The position numbers and the translations under genes were made by a program. DNA of 64,000 nucleotides, taken from NCBI RefSeq assembly GCF_019703875.1, contig NZ_AP024110.1, forward strand, positions 2,666,001-2,730,000, read 5' to 3'. The stretch's first letter is position 1; every line of letters begins with the position of its first letter. The stretch comes from Methyloradius palustris (GTDB lineage: Bacteria; Pseudomonadota; Gammaproteobacteria; Burkholderiales; Methylophilaceae). The notes under the pieces are model-generated. The model was not told where the DNA came from. It was given only the letters and a program-made list of their open reading frames with translations, and did not search any database. Shown here piece by piece: positions 26,496 to 35,886 of this stretch.

Positions 26496-28160
26496 ATGGC
26501 TCAATATGTAATGTCTATGCTCCGCGTGAGCAAAATCGTCCCGCCTAAACGGCAAATTATTAAAGATATCTCACTGTCATTTTTCCCTGGTGCCAAAATC
26601 GGCCTGCTGGGTTTGAATGGCTCGGGCAAGTCCACCGTGCTCAAGATCATGGCAGGCGCGGACAAAGAGTTTGAAGGTGAAGTGCAGCACCAGCCTAATA
26701 TTTCCATTGGCTATCTGGAGCAAGAGCCGCATCTGGATGCTGAAAAAACCGTGCGCGAAGAAGTAGAATCTGCCATGGGCGAAGTGATGGAAGCCAAGAA
26801 AAAGTTGGAAGAAGTCTATGCTGCGTATGCGGAGCCTGATGCCGATTTTGAGAAACTGGCCGATGAGCAAGCCAAGTACGAGAACATCATTGCCGCCAGC
26901 GGCTCTGATATTGAACACCAGCTTGAAATCGCTGCTGATGCACTACGGTTGCCAGCGTGGGATGCCAAAACTGGCCCTTTATCTGGTGGTGAAAAACGTC
27001 GCGTGGCCTTGTGCAAATTACTGCTTTCCAAACCAGATATGCTATTGCTGGATGAGCCAACCAACCATCTGGATGCTGAATCAGTCGAATGGCTAGAACA
27101 ATACCTTGTGCGCTTCCCTGGCACTGTGGTCGCGGTTACCCACGATAGATATTTCCTCGATAACGCGGCGGAATGGATACTGGAACTGGATCGCGGCCAT
27201 GGCATTCCTTGGAAAGGTAACTACTCCAGTTGGCTGGATCAAAAGCAGGAACGCCTGAAGCAGGAAGAATCACAGGAATCTGCCCGTCGAAAAGCCTTGA
27301 ATACCGAGTTGGACTGGGTACGGCAGAACCCCAAGGCGCGCCAAGCCAAGAGCAAAGCGCGTATTGCACGTTATGAAGAACTGGCAAGCGCGGAATATCA
27401 AAAACGTAACGAAACCCAGGAAATCTTTATCCCTGCTGGCGAGCGGCTTGGCGACCAGGTCATTGAATTCAAGGGTGTGAGCAAAGCGTTTAATGACCGC
27501 CTGCTGATTGATGACTTGAATTTCAGCATTCCGCCTGGCGCGATTGTGGGTGTGATTGGCCCTAACGGCGCAGGTAAGTCGACGTTATTTAAACTAATCA
27601 CTGGCAAAGAGCAGCCAGATACGGGCGAAGTAAATATCGGCAGCACGGTCAAGCTGGCTTATGTTGATCAAAGCCGTGATTCACTGGATGGCACTAAAAC
27701 CGTGTTTGATGAAATATCAGGTGGATCAGATATTCTCACCGTTGGCCGTTACGAAACACCATCGCGTGCTTACATTGGTCGCTTCAACTTCAAGGGTGGC
27801 GACCAGCAAAAAACGGTAGCCAACCTCTCGGGCGGTGAACGTGGTCGCTTGCATCTAGCAAAAACCCTGATTGCTGGCGGCAATGTGCTGTTGCTGGATG
27901 AGCCCTCAAACGACCTGGATGTGGAAACCCTACGCGCGTTGGAAGATGCCTTGCTGGAGTTCGCGGGCTGCGTGCTGGTCATCTCCCATGACCGCTGGTT
28001 TCTTGATCGAATCGCTACACATATTCTGGCGGCAGAAGGTGAATCACACTGGACGTTCTTCAACGGTAATTATCAGGAATATGAAGCCGACAAGAAGAAA
28101 CGTTTGGGTGAAGAAGGGGCGAAACCAAAGCGTATTCGCTATAAGCCGATTGCGCGTTAA
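26496..28160 (+). CDS. ettA: ABC-F protein EttA (energy-dependent translational throttle)
   Basis: 554-aa cytoplasmic ABC-F ATPase that binds the ribosomal E site and gates entry into the translation elongation cycle by ATP/ADP state. Two ABC domains: Walker A GLNGSGKST near residue 42 and GPNGAGKST near 356; signatures LSGGEKRR near 163 and LSGGERGR near 444; Walker B LLLDEPTNHLD and LLLDEPSNDLD. Between them is the charged linker helix with RLKQEESQESARRK (P-site tRNA interaction motif). Length and order match the family exactly. Own terminator downstream. Confidence 0.97.
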   Translation: MAQYVMSMLRVSKIVPPKRQIIKDISLSFFPGAKIGLLGLNGSGKSTVLKIMAGADKEFEGEVQHQPNISIGYLEQEPHLDAEKTVREEVESAMGEVMEAKKKLEEVYAAYAEPDADFEKLADEQAKYENIIAASGSDIEHQLEIAADALRLPAWDAKTGPLSGGEKRRVALCKLLLSKPDMLLLDEPTNHLDAESVEWLEQYLVRFPGTVVAVTHDRYFLDNAAEWILELDRGHGIPWKGNYSSWLDQKQERLKQEESQESARRKALNTELDWVRQNPKARQAKSKARIARYEELASAEYQKRNETQEIFIPAGERLGDQVIEFKGVSKAFNDRLLIDDLNFSIPPGAIVGVIGPNGAGKSTLFKLITGKEQPDTGEVNIGSTVKLAYVDQSRDSLDGTKTVFDEISGGSDILTVGRYETPSRAYIGRFNFKGGDQQKTVANLSGGERGRLHLAKTLIAGGNVLLLDEPSNDLDVETLRALEDALLEFAGCVLVISHDRWFLDRIATHILAAEGESHWTFFNGNYQEYEADKKKRLGEEGAKPKRIRYKPIAR

Positions 28161-28178
28161 TTGACGTTCTAGAAATAC

Positions 28179-28209
28179 AAAAAGGCTAACTCTATGAATT
28201 AGCCTTTTT
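28179..28209. terminator. Terminator between ettA and pqiC (bidirectional)
   Basis: AAAAAGGCTAA / TTAGCCTTTTT, 11-bp arms with a 9-nt loop and flanking A/T runs. Serves ettA (+) and the pqi operon (-), which converge here. Confidence 0.9.
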
Positions 28210-28241
28210 ATTTGAAACACGACATTTATAGTTTCTACAAA

Positions 28242-28868
28242 TTAGCCACCACACTCCGCAGCATTACTACCATTCAAGCTAATAATATTCGCTGAAATCG
28301 CTGTCACAACATCAGCCACAGCTGCTTGCATACCTTGCACCACGGCATCAATACTGTTGCTAACTGGTTTGGTGAGGGTTAATTGACAAGAAATCACCAC
28401 ATCTTTACTCACCACTGAACCTGTATCTAAACGGGTAATTGTCCAGCCAAAATTAGCCTGAATCTTGTCGCCTGGTACGGCATCAAGTTGGCGCAAGGTA
28501 ATGGCGATGCGATATATCGGTTGATTGGCAATTCGGCCGCCACGTGCGACATCCACAGTACCCACTTGGGCAGCGATGCCACTGGCAAAAACATCACGCA
28601 GTTCATCATTAAACGATGATGACCAGCGATCTTGCTCAAGGATTTTCAGCTGTGTGCCTTGCGTGCTGATGACTAACTGCGGACGCTTAAGGCGCTCGGG
28701 CACACTGACTGGTAGTACCTCAATACTGATTGCTGTGGTTTTAGCGGCTGGCTGCGTACTTTTAGCTGGTGTACTGAGCGTGTAAAAGCGCGTTGCCACA
28801 GAAGTAGCGCAACTGGCCAGCAGGACAATCGCAGCCACACTTGTGAGCATCAATTTAACAAATTTCAT
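28242..28868 (-). CDS. pqiC: PqiC-like outer-membrane lipoprotein (DUF330 / ABC-transport auxiliary)
   Basis: 208-aa lipoprotein: signal peptide with lipobox LLAS-C20. The mature protein has the PqiC fold features FYTLS, IEVLPVSVPERLKRPQLV near residue 48, EQDRWSSSFNDELRDVFA, and a late R-x-D pattern. In E. coli PqiC links the PqiB tube to the outer membrane. Last gene of the minus-strand pqiA-pqiA-pqiB-pqiC operon, 29 bp after pqiB. Confidence 0.9.
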   Translation of the reverse strand: MKFVKLMLTSVAAIVLLASCATSVATRFYTLSTPAKSTQPAAKTTAISIEVLPVSVPERLKRPQLVISTQGTQLKILEQDRWSSSFNDELRDVFASGIAAQVGTVDVARGGRIANQPIYRIAITLRQLDAVPGDKIQANFGWTITRLDTGSVVSKDVVISCQLTLTKPVSNSIDAVVQGMQAAVADVVTAISANIISLNGSNAAECGG

Positions 28869-28897
28869 TGGGCTTTTCCTATTTCAAATTTTGCTGA

Positions 28898-30523
28898 TTA
28901 TTTATCCAGCGTTTTACCGCGAATCAGTGATTCAGGATGTTGCTCAAGATAGTCCGTCAATACCTTAAGCGAAGCAGCGGCACGTGATAACTCTTGCAGG
29001 GTTTGACGCAAGTCTTGCTGCAAAGGCGCATCTTCAGAGAGTGTGCGATCTGCATTATTCAAGGTTTTGCGTACATCTTTCATCGCTGCAGTGACTTCTG
29101 GTGCAACATCGTTATTCAGGCTTTTCACTAACACTTCAGTGCTGCTAAGTGTCTTGTTCATCGTGGCCAGGGTTTTCTGCAAATCACGGCCAATCTGCTC
29201 AAATTGCACTTTGCTCAGATTGCCTGCAATGGCGGATATTTGGGTTTGCAGTTCGTCTAGGCTATTTGGGATAGTGGGTAATTCAATTGGCAGGCCTGAG
29301 CCGATGACAACTTTAGGCGCTTGAGGGAAGAAATCAACCGCAACATAGAGCTTGCCCGTCAGCAAACTACCCGTGCGCAATTGCGCACGCAAGCCACGGC
29401 TCACCATAAGCTGCACGCGCTGTTGCATACTCTCAGAGGATTTACGTTCATTCTCAACAAACTTTCGCCCTAGCCTTTCAGGATAAATCTCAATGACCAC
29501 TGGCATTTCAAATTCATGGTGTTCAGGGTCGTATTGAACACCGACTGATTTAACTTCGCCTAACACAACACCACGAAAATCCACGGCAGCGCCAGGCGTC
29601 AGGCCACGTACAGATTGTTTAAAGTAGAGCACCATGGTTTGTGATGCACCATCGGCCTCTCTAAATGCCTGGTTTTGATCTTGTGCGAGTAGAAAGGTGG
29701 TATTTTCTTTAGCAACAGGACCAGGCTCATCATCCACTGACTGGAATGCAAGGCCACCTAAAATCACGGTAGCAAGCGATTGCGTATTGAGCTTAAAACC
29801 ACTCGAATCAACTTGCACATCAAACCCGCTGGCATGCCAGAACCGTGTATTCATGCCGACATATTTGTCATAGGGCTTATCAATGAATATGCGCAAGCTC
29901 ACGCCTTTGCCATCTTCATCAAGATCATAAGCGGCTACCTGACCCACTTTGATGCGGCGATAAAATACTGGTGAGCCTATATCAAGCGAACCAAGGTCGC
30001 TGGCATGCAGCACAAATTGCTTGCCTGAAGCATCTCGCGTAACAATAGGCTGCACTTCTAAACCAGAGAATTCTTTCGTGGTTTCCTCTGAAGTTCCTGC
30101 GTCTGCTGCTATATAGGCGCCCGAGAGCAAAGTACCAAGCCCAGTGATTCCTGATGCCCCTAATCGCGGGCGCACCACCCAGAAGTGGGTATCATCTGCT
30201 GTAAAACTTTGGGCTGTTTTGGCTAATTGCACTTTTACCAATACTTGCGAACGGTCTTCACTTAAGGTGATTTCCTGCACTTCCCCAATATCCACATCTT
30301 TATATTTAACCTTGGTATTACCCGCTTCAAGCCCCTCAGCAGTGCGGAATGAGATGGTTATGACTGGCCCGCGATTAACCAGCACTTTAACAACCAGCGT
30401 AATACCAACCAGCGCAGCAATAATAGGAACAATCCAGACCAGCGAGGGCAACCAGTTGCGCTGCTGCTCGCGCTTAGGGCTGGGTAAATCGGCTGCTGCA
30501 GGGCTTATATTATCTTCGCTCAT
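28898..30523 (-). CDS. pqiB: PqiB MCE-family lipid-transport protein
   Basis: 541-aa membrane-anchored protein with one N-terminal membrane segment (about 24-46; WIVPIIAALVGITLVV) and three MCE/MlaD domains (about 50-140, 165-255, 290-400), each with a P-V-x-Y/F and G-x-V-x-x-I pattern. The C-terminal helical part (about 430-530) forms the long needle. PqiB hexamers make a tunnel for phospholipids across the periplasm. It lies between pqiA2 and pqiC, gaps 20 and 29 bp, so one operon. Confidence 0.94.
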   Translation of the reverse strand: MSEDNISPAAADLPSPKREQQRNWLPSLVWIVPIIAALVGITLVVKVLVNRGPVITISFRTAEGLEAGNTKVKYKDVDIGEVQEITLSEDRSQVLVKVQLAKTAQSFTADDTHFWVVRPRLGASGITGLGTLLSGAYIAADAGTSEETTKEFSGLEVQPIVTRDASGKQFVLHASDLGSLDIGSPVFYRRIKVGQVAAYDLDEDGKGVSLRIFIDKPYDKYVGMNTRFWHASGFDVQVDSSGFKLNTQSLATVILGGLAFQSVDDEPGPVAKENTTFLLAQDQNQAFREADGASQTMVLYFKQSVRGLTPGAAVDFRGVVLGEVKSVGVQYDPEHHEFEMPVVIEIYPERLGRKFVENERKSSESMQQRVQLMVSRGLRAQLRTGSLLTGKLYVAVDFFPQAPKVVIGSGLPIELPTIPNSLDELQTQISAIAGNLSKVQFEQIGRDLQKTLATMNKTLSSTEVLVKSLNNDVAPEVTAAMKDVRKTLNNADRTLSEDAPLQQDLRQTLQELSRAAASLKVLTDYLEQHPESLIRGKTLDK

Positions 30524-30543
30524 TCTGTTCTTTCGATTCTCTT

Positions 30544-31188
30544 TTACACATCGTTGTTAACAGTGCTCTGCTCATCTGTATCCCATGTCAGGCGAGGGTC
30601 AAAGCTCAGCGAAGCCAGCATGGTAAGCACGACCACCGCTCCAAAAGCCACGATACCAACGCCTGCGGTAATTTTGGCAAACCCTTGAATCTGTACCAAG
30701 CCTACTAATAGCGATACTACAAATACATCTAGCATAGACCAGCGTCCAATGATCTCAACCATACGATAAAGCTTGGCACGTTCCAACTGACGCCAGCGAC
30801 TCTTTTTTTGTGCCATGACAACCAGCAAAGTTAATGACACCAACTTGAGTAAAGGTACTAAGAAACTCGCAATAAACACTATCGCTGCCAAGCCCCATTC
30901 ATCCGAAACCCAGAAAAATATCACGCCACTCAGAATAGTATCTTGATGCGTATCTAGCAAAGTCCTGGTGATTATCACGGGCATCAGGTTAGCGGGTAAA
31001 TACATGATGCCTGCTGCAATCAGTAAAGCCCAAGTTCGGTTAATGCTATCTGGCTTACGAGCATGTAGCATTGCATTGCAATGACCGCAGTGGTCATGAT
31101 GCCGTACATTTTTCCATAGTTTGCCACATTGATGGCAGGCCATCATGCCAAGGCTGTGGGCTGTTTTAACAGTGGCCACATCCTGCAT
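30544..31188 (-). CDS. pqiA: PqiA-type membrane protein, second half-protein
   Basis: 214-aa inner-membrane protein with one PqiA domain. N-terminal zinc-ribbon-like Cys cluster (CHQCGKLW...CGHC) at about 18-40, then four membrane segments (PANLMPV motif near 65, WSMLDVFVVSLLVG near 153). In E. coli PqiA one chain holds two such units; here they are separate genes. The ATG at 31188 overlaps the TGA of the first pqiA by one base (TGATG), so translation is coupled. Confidence 0.92.
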   Translation of the reverse strand: MQDVATVKTAHSLGMMACHQCGKLWKNVRHHDHCGHCNAMLHARKPDSINRTWALLIAAGIMYLPANLMPVIITRTLLDTHQDTILSGVIFFWVSDEWGLAAIVFIASFLVPLLKLVSLTLLVVMAQKKSRWRQLERAKLYRMVEIIGRWSMLDVFVVSLLVGLVQIQGFAKITAGVGIVAFGAVVVLTMLASLSFDPRLTWDTDEQSTVNNDV

Positions 31189-31814
31189 CAATGAACGCCC
31201 TGTTCAATGGCTTCAGACTCTTCAAACTGCCACAGATAGCGCGGGTTAAAAGAGACTACAACGGTGAGCAGTACCGTCAACACACAAAATGCCCATAAAG
31301 CGATACCCGGAATAATGGTCGCCATATTCGATAATTTGATCAGCGCCACCAACACGCCCAGCATAAACACTTCCACCATACCCCAAGGGCGCAAAGTCTG
31401 CATCAAGCGCACGAGTAAACTAAAACCTGCACGCCCTTTTGAATGGGGCGCTGGCGTCAGCAAATAAAACAGGATCATCATCTGCATGAGTGGAAATAGG
31501 ATCGTTGTTGCCAGCACCAACAGCGCTACTAGCGAGGTGCCTTCTGTGCTGAGCGATAACACCGCACCTATCAGGGTAGTCTCGCTGCGCAAGCCTTGCA
31601 GCTCCATTTCTACGATAGGAAAGGTATTGGCAAGCACAAACATGATGAAGCTAGCCATGGTAAGCGGTAAAAGATGTTCACGCCGACGGTCCGCATTGCG
31701 ATCAAGCTCTGCGCCACAACGTGTGCAACGGGCGATCTCGCCATTCGTTAAGGTCAGCTTGCGATAAACGGCATCACAATCTTCGCAGGCAATCAGCTCG
31801 GCGACTTCATGCAT
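31188..31814 (-). CDS. pqiA: PqiA-type membrane protein, first half-protein
   Basis: 208-aa inner-membrane protein with one PqiA domain. The N-terminus has two CxxC pairs (CEDC ... CTRC, about residues 10-35), then four membrane segments (VLANTFPIVEMEL near 62, WGMVEVFMLGVLVALIKL near 147). It starts the pqi operon. Likely works with the second half-protein and the PqiB tube to load or move lipids at the inner membrane. Start ATG at 31814. Confidence 0.92.
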   Translation of the reverse strand: MHEVAELIACEDCDAVYRKLTLTNGEIARCTRCGAELDRNADRRREHLLPLTMASFIMFVLANTFPIVEMELQGLRSETTLIGAVLSLSTEGTSLVALLVLATTILFPLMQMMILFYLLTPAPHSKGRAGFSLLVRLMQTLRPWGMVEVFMLGVLVALIKLSNMATIIPGIALWAFCVLTVLLTVVVSFNPRYLWQFEESEAIEQGVH

Positions 31815-31864
31815 GCGTTATCTGGCGTTCAGTTGGGTGAGTTTTCTCATGATTGCCACCTATA

Positions 31865-32686
31865 TTACAACCAATCCCAATTAGTCCGTTCTTTATGAGG
31901 TGCGCTTTTCATCGCCCAATCCCACACGATAGGAGGTATAAATCGCATCAATCTCGCCATCATGCCCATCTGCCAAGGAATCACTACAAAGCGCCGTTTA
32001 AGCTGGATTGCTAATGCGAATTTGCTGGCAGCAATATCGACATCCATCAAAAATGGCATGTTGTAAGCATTAATATCGGTCATCGGCGTACGGATGTAGC
32101 CTGGCGCAATGGTAGTAACTGCAATCCCATGCGGCGCCATTTCTACGCGCAGGCTTTCAAGGTAACTGATCACAGCAGCTTTGGATGAGCTATAAGCCCC
32201 CGCACCCGGTAAGCCGCGAATGCCTGCCACACTGGCAATCCCAACCAATTGGCCTTTGCCAGCATCGCGCATAGCAGCAATAAAGGGGTGAAAGGTATGC
32301 ACCATGCCCAATACGTTGATCTCAAACACGGCCTTGAATGCAGGAATGTCTTGCTGGTGTTCGGTCAATGTGCCACGGCTAACCCCTGCATTGGCAATGA
32401 CGATGTCAGGTACACCAAATTGCTGAATGAATTGTTGTGCTGCCTTGGCTAGCGATTCTGCATCACGCACATCGACTGTATAGACTTCACAGTTTGCACC
32501 TAGCTCGCCTGCCAGTTCGATTAACAGTTCGGCTCTGCGCGCTACCAAACCCAGCTGCGCGCCTGCTTTTGCATAATGCCGCGCCAGTGCCAAGCCGATA
32601 CCACTGGATGCGCCAGTAATAAAAACCCGCTGTGGTGCTGAGTTTTTCTCAACATTCACAGCGGGTTTAAATTGGTGATTAGCCAT
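31865..32686 (-). CDS. Short-chain dehydrogenase/reductase (SDR)
   Basis: 273-aa NAD(P)-dependent SDR. TGASSGIG cofactor motif at about residues 24-31, NAGVS near 98, and catalytic Y-x-x-x-K (YSSSKAA) near 162 with Ser in IASVAG. A long C-terminal part (after about 215) is hydrophobic and basic, as in SDR7-type or DHRS-like reductases; a membrane-near role is possible. Last gene in the argS / SPOR / dsbA / SDR run; gap to dsbA is 30 bp. Substrate unknown. Confidence 0.9.
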   Translation of the reverse strand: MANHQFKPAVNVEKNSAPQRVFITGASSGIGLALARHYAKAGAQLGLVARRAELLIELAGELGANCEVYTVDVRDAESLAKAAQQFIQQFGVPDIVIANAGVSRGTLTEHQQDIPAFKAVFEINVLGMVHTFHPFIAAMRDAGKGQLVGIASVAGIRGLPGAGAYSSSKAAVISYLESLRVEMAPHGIAVTTIAPGYIRTPMTDINAYNMPFLMDVDIAASKFALAIQLKRRFVVIPWQMGMMARLMRFIPPIVWDWAMKSAPHKERTNWDWL

Positions 32687-32716
32687 CAGCTAATAACTAG
32701 TGTTTTTTAAACTAGC

Positions 32717-33364
32717 TTACTTGATGCCTTTTTCTTGCTTGGCCTTGGCAATCAGGTAATCAGCAGTTTTGATGAAAGCATCATTACCGCCTGCCATGGT
32801 AGCTGAAGAAATATATTTACCATCAATCAGCAAGGTCGGCACGCCTGTTGCGCCTGTTGCGCGGAACACTTGCATGGCGTTCATGACTTTGGTGTTGATT
32901 GAGAATGAACGATAGGTGTCTTCTACGCGTTTACGATCAAGACCCGATTGTTTGGTAATCCAGTCGATGACACCAACTTCATCAGCTGGCTTGAGCTCGC
33001 GGGTTTTATGAATCGCATCAAACAAAGGCACATGCAGCTTATCCACGAGATTCAGGGCATCCAACGTGTAATAGGCTTTAGCCATCGGTACCCAGTCAGG
33101 GCGCGGCACACCTGGTACACGCTTGAAATACACATTTGGTGGGAATTTCTTTACCCACGCAGAAACGATAGGTTCAAAGTCGTAGCAATGTGGGCAACCA
33201 TACCAAAAGATTTCTGTGACTTCGATGCGCTTGGTGTCATCGGTAGGAACAAGCTGTAGAACAGGGCTGTATTCAACACCAGATTGCGGTTCAGCCATCG
33301 CATTTGTTGCCAATAATTGGCTTGTGAGCAACAGCAAGCAGGCCGCGAGAAGTTTTTTCATCAT
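32717..33364 (-). CDS. dsbA: Thiol:disulfide interchange protein DsbA
   Basis: 215-aa periplasmic oxidase that puts disulfides into secreted proteins. Signal peptide (residues 1-24, ending AMA-E). Active site C57-P-H-C60 in FWYGCPHC; cis-proline loop GVPTLLIDG near 176. The alpha domain lies between. AAGGAT stands before the ATG at 33364. It sits between the SPOR gene and the SDR, same strand, so it likely shares the transcript. Confidence 0.95.
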   Translation of the reverse strand: MMKKLLAACLLLLTSQLLATNAMAEPQSGVEYSPVLQLVPTDDTKRIEVTEIFWYGCPHCYDFEPIVSAWVKKFPPNVYFKRVPGVPRPDWVPMAKAYYTLDALNLVDKLHVPLFDAIHKTRELKPADEVGVIDWITKQSGLDRKRVEDTYRSFSINTKVMNAMQVFRATGATGVPTLLIDGKYISSATMAGGNDAFIKTADYLIAKAKQEKGIK

Positions 33365-33461
33365 TTCTTATCCTTAGTTTCTTATGTCAAATGTTGATCA
33401 AAATAACACTTACTTGAATTACAACGCGTCAGACGTACTATTGCCGACATGGCGCTTACTA

Positions 33462-34094
33462 TTACTGGTTAGGCGTACTGCTTTGAACCTTAATCAGGTC
33501 GGTATTAAAACCATTCTTGCTTAACTCTGTGCGTGATTTGTTGATTTGATCCAGATCAGCCAGCGGCCCCACTCGCACACGATGCATCACGCCTTTATCA
33601 GGAATGGTCACCGTTTGCACAATTGCCTCCATGCCTAGCAGCGCCAACTTAGCCTTCAGGTTGTCTGCCTCTTGTTCGGTAGCAAAAGCGCCTACCTGCA
33701 AGAAATAACTTTCCTTAATCTGACCAGTCGCGTCTTGAGCTTCTTTTTGCTTGATTTGCTGTTCGGTAACTTTGGTCTCGCTGCCTGGCAGAATCGTATA
33801 GAAATCAAAACGCGGCTTATCTGGGTTATCAGTGCCATTGTTGGAGTTGCCAGCGCCGTTATTAGTTTCTTTAGGCAGGGCACTTGTGTCAGGTTTTTCT
33901 AGCGTCAGGTCAGGCGTTGCACCGGGAGTGACCTTAGCCACAAACGGGCTATTGCTACCTTTTACCAGCAACGCCACAGCGACAGAAATACCAACCCCCA
34001 GCAACAAGCCAACGAGTAAACCAGTAAAAAACGGGTTGCCCTTACTGCTCGCCTTGCTACTTCTCGGTGCGCTGGGTTTATAGTCTCGGCTCAC
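33462..34094 (-). CDS. SPOR-domain membrane protein (FtsN-like)
   Basis: 210-aa bitopic membrane protein: short basic N-terminus, one membrane helix at about 25-45 (FFTGLLVGLLLGVGISVAV), a P/N/G/T-rich periplasmic linker, and a C-terminal SPOR domain (about 128-205; SYFLQVGAFATEQEADN ... HRVRVGPL), which binds denuded septal peptidoglycan. Likely a cell-division or envelope protein. GTG start at 34094 with AGAGGA before it. It follows argS by 47 bp on the same strand. Confidence 0.92.
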   Translation of the reverse strand: MSRDYKPSAPRSSKASSKGNPFFTGLLVGLLLGVGISVAVALLVKGSNSPFVAKVTPGATPDLTLEKPDTSALPKETNNGAGNSNNGTDNPDKPRFDFYTILPGSETKVTEQQIKQKEAQDATGQIKESYFLQVGAFATEQEADNLKAKLALLGMEAIVQTVTIPDKGVMHRVRVGPLADLDQINKSRTELSKNGFNTDLIKVQSSTPNQ

Positions 34095-34141
34095 GGTGAT
34101 TCCTCTTTAAATACTTACTTTTAATAATGACGAATTAACGA

Positions 34142-35800
34142 TTACATCGCCTTTGGCGCACTCACGCCAAGCAGATCCAGGCCATTCTTTAATACTTGCT
34201 GCGTGGCACTCACTAACGCCAAACGTGCCAATTTGGTGACTTCATCATCCACCAGAAACTGTTGCGCATTGTAATAGCTATGCAAATCGCTGGCTAAATC
34301 TTTCAGATAATTGGCAACGCTGTGCGGCGACAGTTCTGCTGCTGAAGTCTCTACCACTTCAGGGAATTCACCTAGGCGCTGCATCAATGCAGCCTCATGT
34401 GCGGTATTGAGCGGAGCTAAATCGGCATTAGCCAAAGTCGCAACATCACCACCCCATTGATTCAATACACTGCAAATTCTGGCATGCGCATATTGGATGT
34501 AATACACAGGATTATCGTTAGTTTGTGCGCGAGCAAGATCAATATCGAATATCAATTGTGAATCGGCCCGACGAGCGGCAAGGAAGTAACGTGTGGCATC
34601 GCAGCCAACTTCATCAATCAGGTCGCGCAGGGTAACGTAACTGCCAGCACGCTTGGATAACTTCACTTCTTCGCCACCGCGCATCACTGTGACCATCTGG
34701 TGCAGCACATAATCCGGCCAGCCTTGCGGAATCGCCATATCTAGCGCCTGCAAACCAGCACGAACTCGAGTGATGGTGCTGTGGTGATCAGCGCCCTGCT
34801 CATTGATTACGCGCTCAAAACCGCGCTGCCATTTGTCCAAATGATAGGCAATATCCGGCACAAAATAGGTGTAACCACCATCGGTCTTGCGCATCACGCG
34901 ATCTTTGTCGTCACCGAAATCTGTTGTTTTCAGCCATAGAGCACCGTCTTGTTCATAGGTATGGCCACTAGCAACAAGGCTTTGCACGGTTTGCTCAACC
35001 TTGCCTGAAGAATAAAGCGCGGATTCAAGCGAAAACACACCAAACTTGATCTGAAATGCACGCAAATCCAGGTCTTGCTCATGCCGAAGATATGCAACAG
35101 CAAAACGGCGGATAGATTCGCTATCATTTGCATCGCCAGCCGCAGTAACTGCTATGTCATCCGCTGTCACCGTTTGCTTGGCCAAGTAAGCGTTTGCTAC
35201 GTCTGCAATGTAGTCGCCACGGTAGCCGTCTTCTGGCCAACCTGCATCGTCTGGAGTCAAACCTTGGCAGCGCGCTTGGACTGATTTGGTCAGGTTATCG
35301 ATCTGTACGCCAGCATCGTTGTAGTAAAATTCGCGCGTGACATTCCAGCCGCTAGCAGCTAATAAACGCGCCAGACAATCACCTACCGCGGCACCACGGC
35401 CATGGCCAACGTGCAACGGACCTGTCGGGTTGGCTGACACGAACTCGACTTGTACTTTACGGCCTATACCAGCATTGTTGTGGCCAAACTTGTCGCCTTG
35501 CTGCTGAATTTCAGCAACAACCGTGCTTTTGGCCTGCACACTTAAAAAGAAATTGATGAAGCCCGCACCTGCGATTTCCACTTTTTCAACCAATGCTGAT
35601 TCAGGCAAGGCTTGAATGAGTTTTTCAGCAATTGCACGCGGATTCTGGCGCAGCGGTTTAGCCAGCATCATGGCGAGATTGGTGGAAAAATCACCGTGCT
35701 GGGCAGTCTTCGGGCGTTCAAGCTGAATGGCTAAATCGGTAGGCGGTAACTCAAGGCTTTTTGCAGCCTGAGTAAGTAATTCTGTAAGATGTGCTTTCAA
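34142..35800 (-). CDS. argS: Arginyl-tRNA synthetase
   Basis: Class Ia synthetase charging tRNA-Arg; 552 aa from the TTG at 35800 ([18 protein letters not shown]). That start matches the family N-terminus and leaves an 86-bp gap to divergent priA; a longer reading frame runs to 35896 but would overlap priA. Motifs: HIGH-type HVGHG in [18 protein letters not shown] near residue 108 and the KMSKS-type KLSKRAG near 360; the anticodon-binding end is helical with the usual late [21 protein letters not shown]. First gene of the argS / SPOR / dsbA / SDR run. Confidence 0.96.
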   Translation of the reverse strand: MKAHLTELLTQAAKSLELPPTDLAIQLERPKTAQHGDFSTNLAMMLAKPLRQNPRAIAEKLIQALPESALVEKVEIAGAGFINFFLSVQAKSTVVAEIQQQGDKFGHNNAGIGRKVQVEFVSANPTGPLHVGHGRGAAVGDCLARLLAASGWNVTREFYYNDAGVQIDNLTKSVQARCQGLTPDDAGWPEDGYRGDYIADVANAYLAKQTVTADDIAVTAAGDANDSESIRRFAVAYLRHEQDLDLRAFQIKFGVFSLESALYSSGKVEQTVQSLVASGHTYEQDGALWLKTTDFGDDKDRVMRKTDGGYTYFVPDIAYHLDKWQRGFERVINEQGADHHSTITRVRAGLQALDMAIPQGWPDYVLHQMVTVMRGGEEVKLSKRAGSYVTLRDLIDEVGCDATRYFLAARRADSQLIFDIDLARAQTNDNPVYYIQYAHARICSVLNQWGGDVATLANADLAPLNTAHEAALMQRLGEFPEVVETSAAELSPHSVANYLKDLASDLHSYYNAQQFLVDDEVTKLARLALVSATQQVLKNGLDLLGVSAPKAM

Positions 35801-35886
35801 GAGAATGATGCAATCGTGATATAACAAAAACGATATTCTAACCCATAGGCCGCTAAGGCTCATAACCCTATTCGACAGCAGTTTTG

